A stretch of DNA of 64,000 nucleotides from contig JBKBRB010000001.1 of NCBI GenBank assembly GCA_046292465.1, positions 302,376-366,375 on the forward strand. The letters run 5' to 3'. The translations under genes were made by a program, and so were the position numbers. The stretch is from JANWWM01 sp046292465 (GTDB lineage: Bacteria; Bacteroidota; Chlorobiia; Chlorobiales; Thermochlorobacteraceae). The first letter of the stretch is position 1; every line of letters begins with the position of its first letter. Positions 9,028-17,877 of this stretch are shown here, in pieces. The notes under the pieces are model-generated. The model saw only the letters and a program-made list of their open reading frames with translations, did no database searches and was not told where the DNA came from.

Positions 9028-10506
9028 CTACTTTGCATAAAGTTTTTTTCCAACAGATTCATACTTATCGCCTGATTTCCACTGCGGTGCAGAAGGATTA
9101 TCGGCAATGCGTCGCGCCGCGTGAATAAAGGCTTTAACGAAGCGATGAAAATACGCAAAGTCAAAATTCTCGTCGGCTTGGTCGGCGGCTTGATGATAGA
9201 ACTTGTTAATGGCATCATCGAAGGCGCGAAAGCCGGGACTGAAGGTCGGCGCAGGAATGCCCTTGCGCGCAAAACTGACGTTGTCGGAACGGTCAAAGAG
9301 ATTTTGTTCAGGTGCAGGGTCTCGAACAGCACCAAGCCCAAAGGCTTTGCATGCCTCGAGAATATCTGGCTCTGCGGTTGTGCGTTCTAATCCGATAACG
9401 GTTACAATGCTTGTATCGTTATAGCCTGCGCCGTCGATGTTAAGGTTAAACACGGTTTTATTCAGCGGCACAAGTGGGTGCTCCGCATAGTATTCGCTTC
9501 CTAAAAGTCCCATTTCCTCGCCCGTGCAAGCAAGCAGAAGAATACTTCGTTTAGGCGGGGCTTCGCGGAAGATGCGTGCGGCGCAAAGCAGGGCAGTTGT
9601 GCCCATCGCATTGTCGCGCGCGCCGTTGTAAATGGAATCGGTTGAGTTCGGTGTTGGCTTAACTCCGATGTGGTCGTAGTGCGCCGAAAGCATAACAAAT
9701 TCCTCTTTCAACTTCGGGTCTGTGCCTTCAATGACGCCGACGACATTGTTTGAAATCACTTTCTGCTCTTTGTATCCATCGGTTTGAAGCGTAGCATTAA
9801 GGTTCTTTTTCGTTTGCACATCTTTCCTGATTTCCGAGTTATCATCGTTCAACAAGATGTGAGTAAATGTGCCCGTCGTTGAAGTGCTGTCGTCTATCGC
9901 TAAACTTCCGCCGCCGAAAAATTGCTTGAGACTGCTGAATGGAAAACTAAATCGATAAAGTTCAATCAACGCAAGCGCGCCTTTGGCTTTGGCGGCATCT
10001 TGCTTTTGCTTGAACGAGCCGAAGAGCGCGCGTGGCGAATCGTCCTCCGATGTGCCAAGGCGTGCCACGACAATTTTGCCTTTCACATCAATGCCGCTGT
10101 AATCATCGCGCCCGCTAGCACTGTCGACAATTCCAAAGCCAACATAGACAAGTGGCGCGGACAGATTGACTGAATCACCTGTGAGCAACAGCAGGTCGTC
10201 GCTGTCAATGGTTCGGTTGCCGAGTTTAAGCGCGAGCAATTTTGGCGAAATGCGTTTGATGAATGAAATCGGTTGGAAGTAGTTCGGTGTGATGGGCTTA
10301 ACACCATAGCGTTGAAACTGCGTCGCGATGTAGCGCGCGGCGACATTGTTTCCGTGTTCGCCTGTCATTCTCCCTTCTAATTCGTCAGAAGCAAGAAATT
10401 TGATGTGCGCCGAAGGCTCACTCATCGGAATAGAGAATTCAGGAAGCGGTTGCGCCGAAAGAAACGAAGCGAAAAGAACAAAATTCAAAAGCATGATGAA
10501 TCGCAT
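9028..10506 (-). CDS. Exported M28 family zinc aminopeptidase
   Basis: A 492-residue secreted metallopeptidase of family M28. The start at 10506 gives a clean signal peptide (MRFIMLLNFVLFASFLSAQ). The frame is open for 60 more codons upstream, but those lack a signal and would overlap a divergent gene. A PA-like insert (about 130-250) precedes the peptidase domain. Zinc ligands are visible in HYDHIG, GARDNAMG and TGEEMGLLG, with further acidic and His ligands in NIDGAG and FYHQAAD. It probably trims amino acids from peptides in the periplasm or outside the cell. It leads a two-gene unit with the lipoprotein downstream. Confidence 0.9.
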   Translation of the reverse strand: MRFIMLLNFVLFASFLSAQPLPEFSIPMSEPSAHIKFLASDELEGRMTGEHGNNVAARYIATQFQRYGVKPITPNYFQPISFIKRISPKLLALKLGNRTIDSDDLLLLTGDSVNLSAPLVYVGFGIVDSASGRDDYSGIDVKGKIVVARLGTSEDDSPRALFGSFKQKQDAAKAKGALALIELYRFSFPFSSLKQFFGGGSLAIDDSTSTTGTFTHILLNDDNSEIRKDVQTKKNLNATLQTDGYKEQKVISNNVVGVIEGTDPKLKEEFVMLSAHYDHIGVKPTPNSTDSIYNGARDNAMGTTALLCAARIFREAPPKRSILLLACTGEEMGLLGSEYYAEHPLVPLNKTVFNLNIDGAGYNDTSIVTVIGLERTTAEPDILEACKAFGLGAVRDPAPEQNLFDRSDNVSFARKGIPAPTFSPGFRAFDDAINKFYHQAADQADENFDFAYFHRFVKAFIHAARRIADNPSAPQWKSGDKYESVGKKLYAK

Positions 10507-10551
10507 AAACCGAAGGTTTGTTAGAAAGTGGAAATATAAATCGCGTGTGAA

Positions 10552-10740
10552 ATGAAAAAAATCAAATGCCCACGATGCTTTCAGACGAAAACGGAAAAAG
10601 CCTTCAAGCAAGGCGCGTTGCACTATGAGTGGTGCAAGGAGTGTCGTGAAAAGTTTGACCGTGCGCGCCGCAAACAAATTGAACAAAAAATTTTAGCCGA
10701 ACTTGCTTCGCTCGGATTGATTCGCAAACGAGACGCATAA
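10552..10740 (+). CDS. Small zinc-ribbon protein
   Basis: A 62-residue basic protein with two CxxC pairs (CPRC at 6-9 and CKEC at 28-31), a typical zinc ribbon, followed by a Lys/Arg-rich helix. It is divergent from the M28 gene with 45 bases between and ends just before a terminator. Similar short ribbons occur next to nucleic-acid-handling genes, but no partner is seen here. I take it as real because of the cysteine spacing, the terminator and the codon use, which is like that of its neighbours. Confidence 0.65.
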   Translation: MKKIKCPRCFQTKTEKAFKQGALHYEWCKECREKFDRARRKQIEQKILAELASLGLIRKRDA

Positions 10741-10745
10741 AAACA

Positions 10746-10772
10746 AAAAAGGCGTTCGTGTGAACGCCTTCC
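10746..10772 (-). terminator. Terminator for the PAS gene, possibly bidirectional
   Basis: GGCGTTC (10751-10757) pairs with GAACGCC (10762-10768) across GTGT. On the minus strand the stem runs into TTTTTT, which ends the PAS gene transcript. On the plus strand the T run is weak. Confidence 0.8.
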
Positions 10773-10792
10773 CTGAATATCCCAAAAAAACT

Positions 10793-11218
10793 TCACGCAT
10801 TGACTACTTCGCCATGCGGCTTGAGCGTCGACTGAACGCGCTTGTATTCCGTAATGTCGGCAATCGCGGTTACTTTGCACTTCATTCCGTCTTTAACCAT
10901 CAAGGTTGGCACCACATAGATGTTGCGAAGTTCGCCATCTTTGCGCACCACAACCCATTCGGCGGGCATTTCCACAGCACCTGCCATGAACGCATCGTGA
11001 ATACGCGTAGCTTCAGCACGATAATGCTCGGGCACAACCATTGAAAAGTGCTTGCCAATCAACTCCTCGCGGGTGTAGCCATAAAGGTTGAGATACGCAT
11101 CATTGACTTCGACAAAATTGCCATGTTCATCTGTCACACATACTGCCATACCCATGTTTTCAAAAATGGCAGCGCGGAATTTTTCTTCCGTCGGAAATTC
11201 AAATTTGTTCTTGCTCAT
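10793..11218 (-). CDS. Stand-alone PAS domain protein
   Basis: A 141-residue cytoplasmic protein consisting of a single PAS/PAC fold (about residues 15-125; ENMGMAVCVTDEHGNFVEVN, then GYTREELIGKH). There is no output domain. The ATG at 11218 has an excellent Shine-Dalgarno (aggagg) 9 bases upstream; an earlier in-frame ATG at 11269 has none. Such proteins sense a ligand or redox state and act on a partner kinase or regulator elsewhere. A bound cofactor cannot be predicted. Confidence 0.85.
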   Translation of the reverse strand: MSKNKFEFPTEEKFRAAIFENMGMAVCVTDEHGNFVEVNDAYLNLYGYTREELIGKHFSMVVPEHYRAEATRIHDAFMAGAVEMPAEWVVVRKDGELRNIYVVPTLMVKDGMKCKVTAIADITEYKRVQSTLKPHGEVVNA

Positions 11219-11591
11219 CTTGAAGGCCTCCTGATGGTTAAGTGTGTAAATAAGTGTGTAGTTTTTCACATCGAATTGGCGAAGAAGTTACACATTGCAG
11301 TTTATTTTCGCAACTTCACGCGCCTTGCTTGAACATTTTTGTAACTTCAATAAGCGTGCCGAAGAATTTTTATCGAGAAAGTATCGAAAAAAAAGACTCG
11401 GCTGCCCTATAGCCGAGTCCCTCTATCAACAAAACAACAAAGGAGGCTCTGATAAGTAGGAATCAGAGTCTTTGGTGTGAGAAAGAACATTGTACCTGAA
11501 CTGATGCAAATATACGGCGACTTCTGAGCAGAGTTTCATTAACAAGGTGTAAAATTTCTTTCTCACTACGAATCTTCATAAATCTGTGAAG
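11219..11591. other. Intergenic region between pyrD and the PAS gene
   Basis: This 373-base stretch has no convincing ORF. It holds the PAS gene leader, the pyrD terminator (11387-11419) and a further inverted repeat, CTCTGAT (11447-11453) with ATCAGAG (11462-11468), in the pyrD 3' region. I see no tRNA or riboswitch core. Confidence 0.6.
11387..11419 (-). terminator. Rho-independent terminator after pyrD
   Basis: GACTCGGCT (11395-11403) pairs with AGCCGAGTC (11411-11419). On the minus strand the 9-bp stem is followed by eight Ts. It lies about 170 bases beyond the pyrD stop. Confidence 0.85.
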
Positions 11592-12530
11592 TTAAATTTC
11601 AAGCGACCCGATAAAATTTTTGAACTCAATGTCGCTTTCGGTAGAAAAGTAATGCTCAATTTGCTCGGCAAGGGTTGCGCCAATGTTCGGCGAGACGAAA
11701 TTCATCGTTCCGACCTGAACGGCACTGGCTCCGACAAGAAAAAATTCCATCGCATCTTCAAAACTGGCAATACCGCCCATGCCGACAATCGGGATTTTAA
11801 CGGCGTTATAGACTTCCCAAACCTTTGCAAGCGCAATCGGCTTAATGGCAGGACCAGAAAGCCCGCCCGTTACATTTTTCAGCAAGGGCTTTCGCGTTTT
11901 GTAATTGACTGCCATTCCCACAACTGTGTTAATGAGTGAAACCGAATCTGCACCGCCGCGCTCTGCCGCAAGCGCAATCGTAGCAATGGAGGTTACATTC
12001 GGCGTGAGTTTTATCATCAAATGCCGATTGGTGCATTTTCGAAGTGCGCTTGTGATTTCAAATGTGGCGCGCTCATCGACGCCGAAAATGATACACTCGC
12101 CTTTTACATTCGGACAAGAAAGATTGATTTCATAGCCGCTAATGCCTTCCACATCTTCCAAGCGACGCACAACCTCGCAATAGTCATCAACAGACTTACC
12201 CACAATGTTGACAACGGTGTGGAACTGTTGCGCACGCAAGAACGGCATTTTCTCTTCGATGAATTTTTCAACGCCAACATTCGCAAGCCCAATCGCATTG
12301 AGCATTCCTGCCGGCGTTTCAACAATGCGTTGCGGCAAATTGCCTTCGCGCACCTCAAGCGAAATGGCTTTGGTAACAATGCCACCAAGTTTGGAAAGGT
12401 CCGTGAGTTTGGAGAGTTCTTCGCCGTAAGAGACCGTTCCGCTTGCCAGCAGAACAGGATTTTTGAGGTCGAGTCCGCGCCCCAGCGAAATAGACGCGGG
12501 GCGAATTTCGGTGAGTTGCGTCGTAAGCAT
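11592..12530 (-). CDS. pyrD: Dihydroorotate dehydrogenase, class 1
   Basis: A 312-residue FMN enzyme that oxidises dihydroorotate to orotate in pyrimidine synthesis. The active-site motif NLSCPNVKG carries the catalytic Cys of the cytosolic class 1 enzymes, and the FMN phosphate site is in IPIVGMGGI and GASAVQVGT. Length and the NVKGE form favour class 1B, which pairs with an iron-sulfur PyrK subunit; pyrK is not in this window. The next gene upstream in the same direction is a TPR protein whose stop lies 27 bases away, so co-transcription is likely. Confidence 0.92.
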   Translation of the reverse strand: MLTTQLTEIRPASISLGRGLDLKNPVLLASGTVSYGEELSKLTDLSKLGGIVTKAISLEVREGNLPQRIVETPAGMLNAIGLANVGVEKFIEEKMPFLRAQQFHTVVNIVGKSVDDYCEVVRRLEDVEGISGYEINLSCPNVKGECIIFGVDERATFEITSALRKCTNRHLMIKLTPNVTSIATIALAAERGGADSVSLINTVVGMAVNYKTRKPLLKNVTGGLSGPAIKPIALAKVWEVYNAVKIPIVGMGGIASFEDAMEFFLVGASAVQVGTMNFVSPNIGATLAEQIEHYFSTESDIEFKNFIGSLEI

Positions 12531-12557
12531 GTTCGAGAAGTGTTATCTGAAAAAGAA

Positions 12558-14384
12558 TCAACTTGGTTGTTTCAAGCGGCGCAATTCTTCGCGAGCCGAT
12601 TTTACCAAAAAACTGCGCGGATAATCTTTGATAAGTTGTTCAAAATACGCAATAGCTTTATCGCGATCTTTCAAAATTTTTTCAGAGAGAATCCCAAGCC
12701 GAAAAAGCGATTTATCGGCATAGTAACTTTTCGGATATGTTCCTAAAAGTTGCTCGTAAGTTTCCAATGCACGATTAGGCGCAAGCGTTTCCTCAACCGT
12801 TCCTTTTTTGAACAGCATATCGTCAGTAAGAATTGAGCCACCAAAGTCGCTAAGCCACTGTTTGATGGATTCGAGCGCGACGGTGTTTTTTTGTTGAGCA
12901 AGTTGTTTTTCAATCAGAGCAAAGCGTCGGAGTGCATCGAGGGCTTTGGGATTTTTCAGCGTGTCGCCAAGTCCTTTGAGAATCATGAGGCGTTGGAGAA
13001 GCGCGTCATTACTGGCTTCGCGAGGCGATTCGATTTCAGAAAAGCGTTTAAGGGCTTCTTCAAAATTGGCGTCGTAGTAGGCAAGTTGTCCGAGCAGGAG
13101 CGCGGCATCGGCTTTAAGGCGCGGCGTTAAGAACGGACGATTCAGCATCGCGTTCAAGGTTTCGCGTGCCTCTGAAAAATTATCTTGTGCGAAAAAAATT
13201 TGTGCCAAAAGCAATTCAGCGCGGCGTAGCGTAGGCGCGTCGGGGTAGCGTTGAGCGAGTTGTTCGATTGTGAATTTGGCGTCGGAAGGGGATTTCAAAA
13301 TTTGAAACTGCAATTCAGCAACGCTCAAAAGGGCTTCGGGCGATTCAGGCGATTGGCGATAGGTGTTGGCGTAATCTTTGTAAGCAAGAATGGCTTGATT
13401 CGTTTTCTCGAGTTGATTTTCTCGGGCTTGTCGGGCTTCGGCTTCCAAAACGCGCGCAAGTCCTAACTTTCCCATTTGAATGGCGTGCACGCTGGCGTCC
13501 ATTGCGATAGCAGTCTGAAAGGCTTTTCGTGCGGCAGGCAAGGCATTTTGAGCCAATGCCGATTGCGCAAAGGCAATAAGTTGTCCGCCGCCTGCATTAA
13601 GTTCGCGGTCGCGATAGAGGGCTTCGCTGTAGGCACTATCAAAATCGCCAAGTTCCATGTAAAGCGAGAGCAGAAGTTGCGAGATAAGTTGGCGCGGCAA
13701 ATCTTGATACTTCGTTTTTTCTTTCTCAATCACTTTGATGGTCTCGCGAAGCAAGTCGGGGTTTGATTTTTGAGCGTAGCTGGAAATTTGCGCGCGAATG
13801 CGTTGGAAGTCGGGCATGTCGGAGTCGAGCAGTTTGAGGTATTCGCGTGTGGCGTCGCTGTAGCGATTGAGAAACAGAAAGGCATCCGCAAGGTCTTCGG
13901 CAAAGAGCATGTCGGCGCGCTCGATTAAGCCACGCAATTTTTGACGCGACTCGAGCACCACTTTTGCAACGCGCTCGGTCATGCGTTCTTGTTTGAGCGC
14001 AAGAATAATTGAGGCAAATTCAGGAATATCCTTTGCGCGTGAAATAAGTTGTTGGAGTGTTTCGTCGCCTTTTTTGCTGTCGCCTTTGGCGTAATAGCAT
14101 TGCATCAGCGTAAGTAGCATAGCGTTGCGATTTTCCTTGCGGTCTAATTCTTTCGTGATGAGAGCGATGGCTTTATCGTATTGGCGCGATTCGTAGAGCG
14201 AAACGCGCAGGCGGTCGAAGTAAAGTTGAGAAGAGGGGTTTTGTTCGTAAAGTTTTTGAAATCGCTCGGCGGCTTGTTCGTAATTTTGCGCTTGAAAGAA
14301 ACTTTCGGCAAGTTGGTAATCGCCACGATTTTGCGCCTTCAGCATTGGCGCAATCAAGAGAAATCCAATCAGTATTCGTTTCAT
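12558..14384 (-). CDS. Exported TPR-repeat protein
   Basis: A 608-residue protein with a signal peptide (MKRILIGFLLIAPMLKAQ) and TPR units along its whole length, including YbgF/BamD-like repeats near the C-terminus (residues about 520-600). The ATG at 14384 is preferred to a TTG two codons earlier. It probably acts as a periplasmic scaffold, for example in envelope assembly, but no specific partner is evident. It is divergent from dapF with only 22 bases between the two starts, so their promoters must overlap or lie inside the genes. Confidence 0.85.
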   Translation of the reverse strand: MKRILIGFLLIAPMLKAQNRGDYQLAESFFQAQNYEQAAERFQKLYEQNPSSQLYFDRLRVSLYESRQYDKAIALITKELDRKENRNAMLLTLMQCYYAKGDSKKGDETLQQLISRAKDIPEFASIILALKQERMTERVAKVVLESRQKLRGLIERADMLFAEDLADAFLFLNRYSDATREYLKLLDSDMPDFQRIRAQISSYAQKSNPDLLRETIKVIEKEKTKYQDLPRQLISQLLLSLYMELGDFDSAYSEALYRDRELNAGGGQLIAFAQSALAQNALPAARKAFQTAIAMDASVHAIQMGKLGLARVLEAEARQARENQLEKTNQAILAYKDYANTYRQSPESPEALLSVAELQFQILKSPSDAKFTIEQLAQRYPDAPTLRRAELLLAQIFFAQDNFSEARETLNAMLNRPFLTPRLKADAALLLGQLAYYDANFEEALKRFSEIESPREASNDALLQRLMILKGLGDTLKNPKALDALRRFALIEKQLAQQKNTVALESIKQWLSDFGGSILTDDMLFKKGTVEETLAPNRALETYEQLLGTYPKSYYADKSLFRLGILSEKILKDRDKAIAYFEQLIKDYPRSFLVKSAREELRRLKQPS

Positions 14385-14406
14385 CAGCAATTCAATTCAG
14401 AGTTAA

Positions 14407-15198
14407 ATGACGGTTCATTTTACGAAAATGTCGGGCGCGGGCAATGATTTTATCATGATTGATAATCGCGCCGAAAAGCGCACATTTTCCGAAGCGCAAA
14501 TCGCAAAGTGGTGCAAGCGTGGCACAGGGATTGGCGCAGACGGCTTGATTTTATTGGAAAACTCAGACCGTTACGACTTTTCCATGCGCTATTACAACGC
14601 CGACGGAAAACTTGGCTCAATGTGCGGCAACGGCGGACGGTGCATCACGCGATTTGCCGAGCACGCAGGCATCAATAAAACGCAATTTACATTTGAAGCC
14701 AATGGCGAAATTTATCATGCCGAAATTTTGCCCGACCGTCGCGTCAAACTTCAAATGACACCGCCCAAAGCGTTTCGCGATAAGTTCATCGTCGAAGGTT
14801 ACGAAACATATTTCATCGACACTGGCTCGCCGCACGCGATTGTCTATGTTCAAGATATTGAACAGTTTGATGTGTTCAACGAGGGCAAAAAAATTCGAGC
14901 CAACGCGCAACACTTTCCCGAAGGCACGAATGTGAATTTTCTCAGTGTGATTGCGCCTGATGCGATTCGGATTCGCACCTTTGAGCGCGGCGTTGAAAAT
15001 GAAACCCTTGCCTGCGGAACGGGCTGTGTGGCGTCGGCGGTGGTGAGTTATCGTTTAGGAAAAATCAACACGAAAGCGGTAACGCTTCATGTGCAGAGCG
15101 GCGAGCAAGTTCAAGTCGAGTTTGACGCCGCGTTTCAAGAAGTTTTTTTAATCGGCTCTGCTGAAATTGTCTTTGAAGGTCGCGTCGAGATGCCTTGA
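14407..15198 (+). CDS. dapF: Diaminopimelate epimerase
   Basis: A 263-residue cofactor-free epimerase converting LL- to meso-diaminopimelate for lysine and peptidoglycan. Both catalytic cysteines are present in their motifs, MCGNGGR (about residue 77) and ACGTGC (about residue 204). The N-terminal FTKMSGAGNDF is characteristic. The length is usual. The gene stands alone on the plus strand between two minus-strand genes and converges on rsmB with 10 bases between. Confidence 0.96.
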   Translation: MTVHFTKMSGAGNDFIMIDNRAEKRTFSEAQIAKWCKRGTGIGADGLILLENSDRYDFSMRYYNADGKLGSMCGNGGRCITRFAEHAGINKTQFTFEANGEIYHAEILPDRRVKLQMTPPKAFRDKFIVEGYETYFIDTGSPHAIVYVQDIEQFDVFNEGKKIRANAQHFPEGTNVNFLSVIAPDAIRIRTFERGVENETLACGTGCVASAVVSYRLGKINTKAVTLHVQSGEQVQVEFDAAFQEVFLIGSAEIVFEGRVEMP

Positions 15199-15208
15199 TT
15201 GCTCTTGA

Positions 15209-16573
15209 TTACTTTTTAACCAAGCGAATTGAGAACGCGCCGTCGAGGTGATGTCGGTGCGGCAGAATTTCAATCGCGCCTGATTCGCAGACGTATTGGT
15301 GCAGTTCAGCAGGCAACACTTCGCTTGCGCTTTGCACGCGCCAATCGGGGTGTGCTTCAAGGAACGATTCAATTTGCCTGTAATTTTCTTCGGGCTCGAG
15401 CGAGCAAGTCGCATAGACAATCACGCCATCGTCTTTGACGCATTGCACGGCGTTCTCGAGAAGTTCGCGTTGCAGTTTTTGCATGGTAACAATGTCGTTC
15501 GGAGAGAGTCGCCAACGCAGTTCGGCGCGTCGGGCTAAAACGCCGGTGCCTGAACAAGGCGTATCGAGCAAGACTTTATCGTATTTCTCGGTGGGCGTGA
15601 ATTTTCGCGCGTCGCCTTTGACGGTTTCAATGATGTTGATTCCGAGCGTTTCGGCTAGTGAGCGAATTTGTTGGAGTTTGTTATCGTAAAGGTCGATGGA
15701 AGTGATATGTCCGAGGTTGTTCATGCGTTCCGCAAGGAAGGTTGACTTTCCGCCGGGGGCGGCGCACATGTCTAAAATGCGTTCGCCGGGTTTGGGGTTA
15801 AGAAGCAAACACGCCATGCCTTGCGATTCGCTCTGAACCGATACTAATCCCTCTTTCAAAAATTCCTCCAAGTCAAAAAAGCGTTCAGGAGTGATGAAGC
15901 CGAAGACAGGGCTTTCTTGAAAGGGAATGTTGGCTTGCGCGAGTCGTTCGCGAAATGCGCTAATGGTTGTTTTGAGCGTGTTGATTCGGAACGAGATTTT
16001 CGGAATTTGATTGTTTGCCGACATGAGTTCTTGCACTTCGCTGAATCCGAATCGCTCTAACCATCGGTCGAGTAGCCATTTCGGGTGCGAGTATTGCAGC
16101 GCGATTTGGTCGGCAAATGTGCCACCTTTGGTTTTGAAACTGACCGACTCGATGTTGTTGGCGATGTTGCGCAACACACCGTTGACAAGGTTTGCAAGAA
16201 ATTGATTTTTGAGTCGCTTTGCTAATTCAACGGATTCATTGACCGCCGCCCATTTCGGGACTTTGGACAGGTAGAAGAGTTGATAGACGGCGATACGCAG
16301 AATGTTCTTCACATCGGCGTCCATTTTGTTGTAGTCGTGCTTGTAAAACTGCTGAATGATGTAGTCGATTTTCATTTTCTCGCGCAATGTGCCGTAAATC
16401 ATGTGCATAGCAAAGGCTTTATCGACGGCATCGAGCGGCGAGATGGAAAACTGCGTTGTGATAGCCGTGTCGGACTTCACACCGCCAAAATCAACTTCAC
16501 GTAGGACTTTAACGGCGACCTCTCTTGCAGTCATAATGTGCGATTTAGAAGGTTCTTTCTGACTTGGATTCAT
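15209..16573 (-). CDS. rsmB: 16S rRNA m5C967 methyltransferase RsmB
   Basis: A 454-residue RNA methyltransferase. The N-terminal NusB-like RNA-binding domain (about 15-145) is followed by a SAM-dependent Rossmann domain with motif I DMCAAPGGKST. The two catalytic cysteines lie in DTPCSGTGV and YATCSLEPEEN. It uses SAM to methylate C967 of 16S rRNA. An internal ATG at 16534 (MTAREVAVKVL) aligns better with the family start, so the first 13 residues may not be translated. Confidence 0.94.
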   Translation of the reverse strand: MNPSQKEPSKSHIMTAREVAVKVLREVDFGGVKSDTAITTQFSISPLDAVDKAFAMHMIYGTLREKMKIDYIIQQFYKHDYNKMDADVKNILRIAVYQLFYLSKVPKWAAVNESVELAKRLKNQFLANLVNGVLRNIANNIESVSFKTKGGTFADQIALQYSHPKWLLDRWLERFGFSEVQELMSANNQIPKISFRINTLKTTISAFRERLAQANIPFQESPVFGFITPERFFDLEEFLKEGLVSVQSESQGMACLLLNPKPGERILDMCAAPGGKSTFLAERMNNLGHITSIDLYDNKLQQIRSLAETLGINIIETVKGDARKFTPTEKYDKVLLDTPCSGTGVLARRAELRWRLSPNDIVTMQKLQRELLENAVQCVKDDGVIVYATCSLEPEENYRQIESFLEAHPDWRVQSASEVLPAELHQYVCESGAIEILPHRHHLDGAFSIRLVKK

Positions 16574-16824
16574 GAATGCTATGACGATTGTCCGAACAAA
16601 GTTCGGTTGAGGCTGACTGATTCTATGTTAAGCAGCGCGCACTGCTTCTGAGGGCAAAAGCAACGCGTAAAAATGTGCTTAGGAATGTCAAATCGTTTCG
16701 ATAAGCCGCAATAAAGCAAGCACTTACAACAGCAGACAGATGTTTGATGTGAAATTTATTACACTTTTTTACGCATAAAAGTTCTTTTTGCGATGTATGA
16801 AGGATAATTTAACCGATTCAGCGG

Positions 16825-17865
16825 CTAAATAGTGAGATTATAGCGTTTAAGGGCTTCATCGAGCACACGGTTGATAAGCGCATTAAAATTCATTCCTGCT
16901 GTGCGTGCCGCCAATGGGAAGCATGAGTGCTCATCAGGGTTGGGTAAAATGCCAGGAAGCGGATTGATTTCTATGATGAACGGCTGTCCGTGTTCGTTTA
17001 ATCGAACATCAATGCGTGCCCAATCGCGGCAGCGCAAAGCCAGAAAAGCGCGTTTGCAGAGAGAGGCGATTTCATCAGTGAGTTCTTTGGAAATTAGCGC
17101 GGGGCACTTAAAAATCTCGATAGGATTTTCGGGGTTGTCCCACAGCCACTTCGCCTCGTAGGAGTAAATTTTTCGCGACTCTTTTGGCAAGTGGTCGAAG
17201 AGCAGTTCAATAATCGGAAGCACCTCGAGCGTCTCTCCGTTTCCGAGAAGCGCGACCGTAAATTCGCGTCCTGAAAGAAATTGCTCGACGAGCGCAGGCT
17301 GTCTGTAATGCTCAATCACCTCGCGAAGTTGGCGCGCAAGTTCTTCGACGGAATAAACCACCGACCGTTCAAAGATGCCTTTGCTCGAGCCTTCGTAAAG
17401 CGGTTTGACGATGAGCGGGAACTGGTGTCGCTGTTGCAAAAACGCCGTGCCTTCACGAAGCGTGTGAATCACCCAAAAGGCGGGCGTGGGAATTTGGTAG
17501 TATGATAAAATCTCTTTTGTGCGCGCTTTGTCGAGCGTGAGGCACAAGGTTGCAGGGTCGGAAGCGGTGTAGCGCAAACGCATCATATCGAGCAGAGCGG
17601 GAATTTGCGCTTCGCGGCTTGGCTCTCCAATCCCTTCGGTGATGTTGAAGCAAATATCAGGCTTTTCTTCAAGGAGCGTCGAGATAATCTGTTGAAGATA
17701 CGCCGGGTTGCAGTCAATCTTGACGACTTCGCATCGCTCACGCAGGGCGTTCGCAACGGCGTCTATTGTTTCAGGATTATCCCACTCGGCAAATTCATCG
17801 TTTTGATATTTCAGCGTGTTTTCGGGCAGGTCAGGCTTTTGATTGTAAAGCAGAGCCACTTTCAT
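16825..17865 (-). CDS. ATP-grasp ligase of the D-Ala-D-Ala ligase-like family
   Basis: A 346-residue ATP-grasp enzyme. The lysine-containing ATP loop (FPLIVKPLYEGSSKGI) and the metal-binding end (FIIEINPLPG) are clear. The C-terminal ILPNPDEHSCFPLAART differs from true Ddl, and the N-terminal half is also divergent, so it probably joins other amino acids or peptides. It lies 12 bases after a BON-like membrane protein gene and is likely co-transcribed with it. True Ddl activity is possible but less likely. Confidence 0.78.
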   Translation of the reverse strand: MKVALLYNQKPDLPENTLKYQNDEFAEWDNPETIDAVANALRERCEVVKIDCNPAYLQQIISTLLEEKPDICFNITEGIGEPSREAQIPALLDMMRLRYTASDPATLCLTLDKARTKEILSYYQIPTPAFWVIHTLREGTAFLQQRHQFPLIVKPLYEGSSKGIFERSVVYSVEELARQLREVIEHYRQPALVEQFLSGREFTVALLGNGETLEVLPIIELLFDHLPKESRKIYSYEAKWLWDNPENPIEIFKCPALISKELTDEIASLCKRAFLALRCRDWARIDVRLNEHGQPFIIEINPLPGILPNPDEHSCFPLAARTAGMNFNALINRVLDEALKRYNLTI

Positions 17866-17877
17866 GCGAGCAGGCGA

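Noticed and set aside
10507..10686. An extended N-terminus of the M28 peptidase
   Set aside because: It would overlap the divergent zinc-ribbon gene and bury the clear signal peptide that begins at 10506.
12021..12746. A 241-residue plus-strand ORF over pyrD and the TPR gene
   Set aside because: It is antisense to pyrD, which has strong family motifs, and has no protein-like composition.
16574..16824. Possible RNA gene upstream of rsmB
   Set aside because: Small palindromes such as CCGAAC/GTTCGG occur, but no tRNA cloverleaf or riboswitch core can be drawn, and there is no T run.
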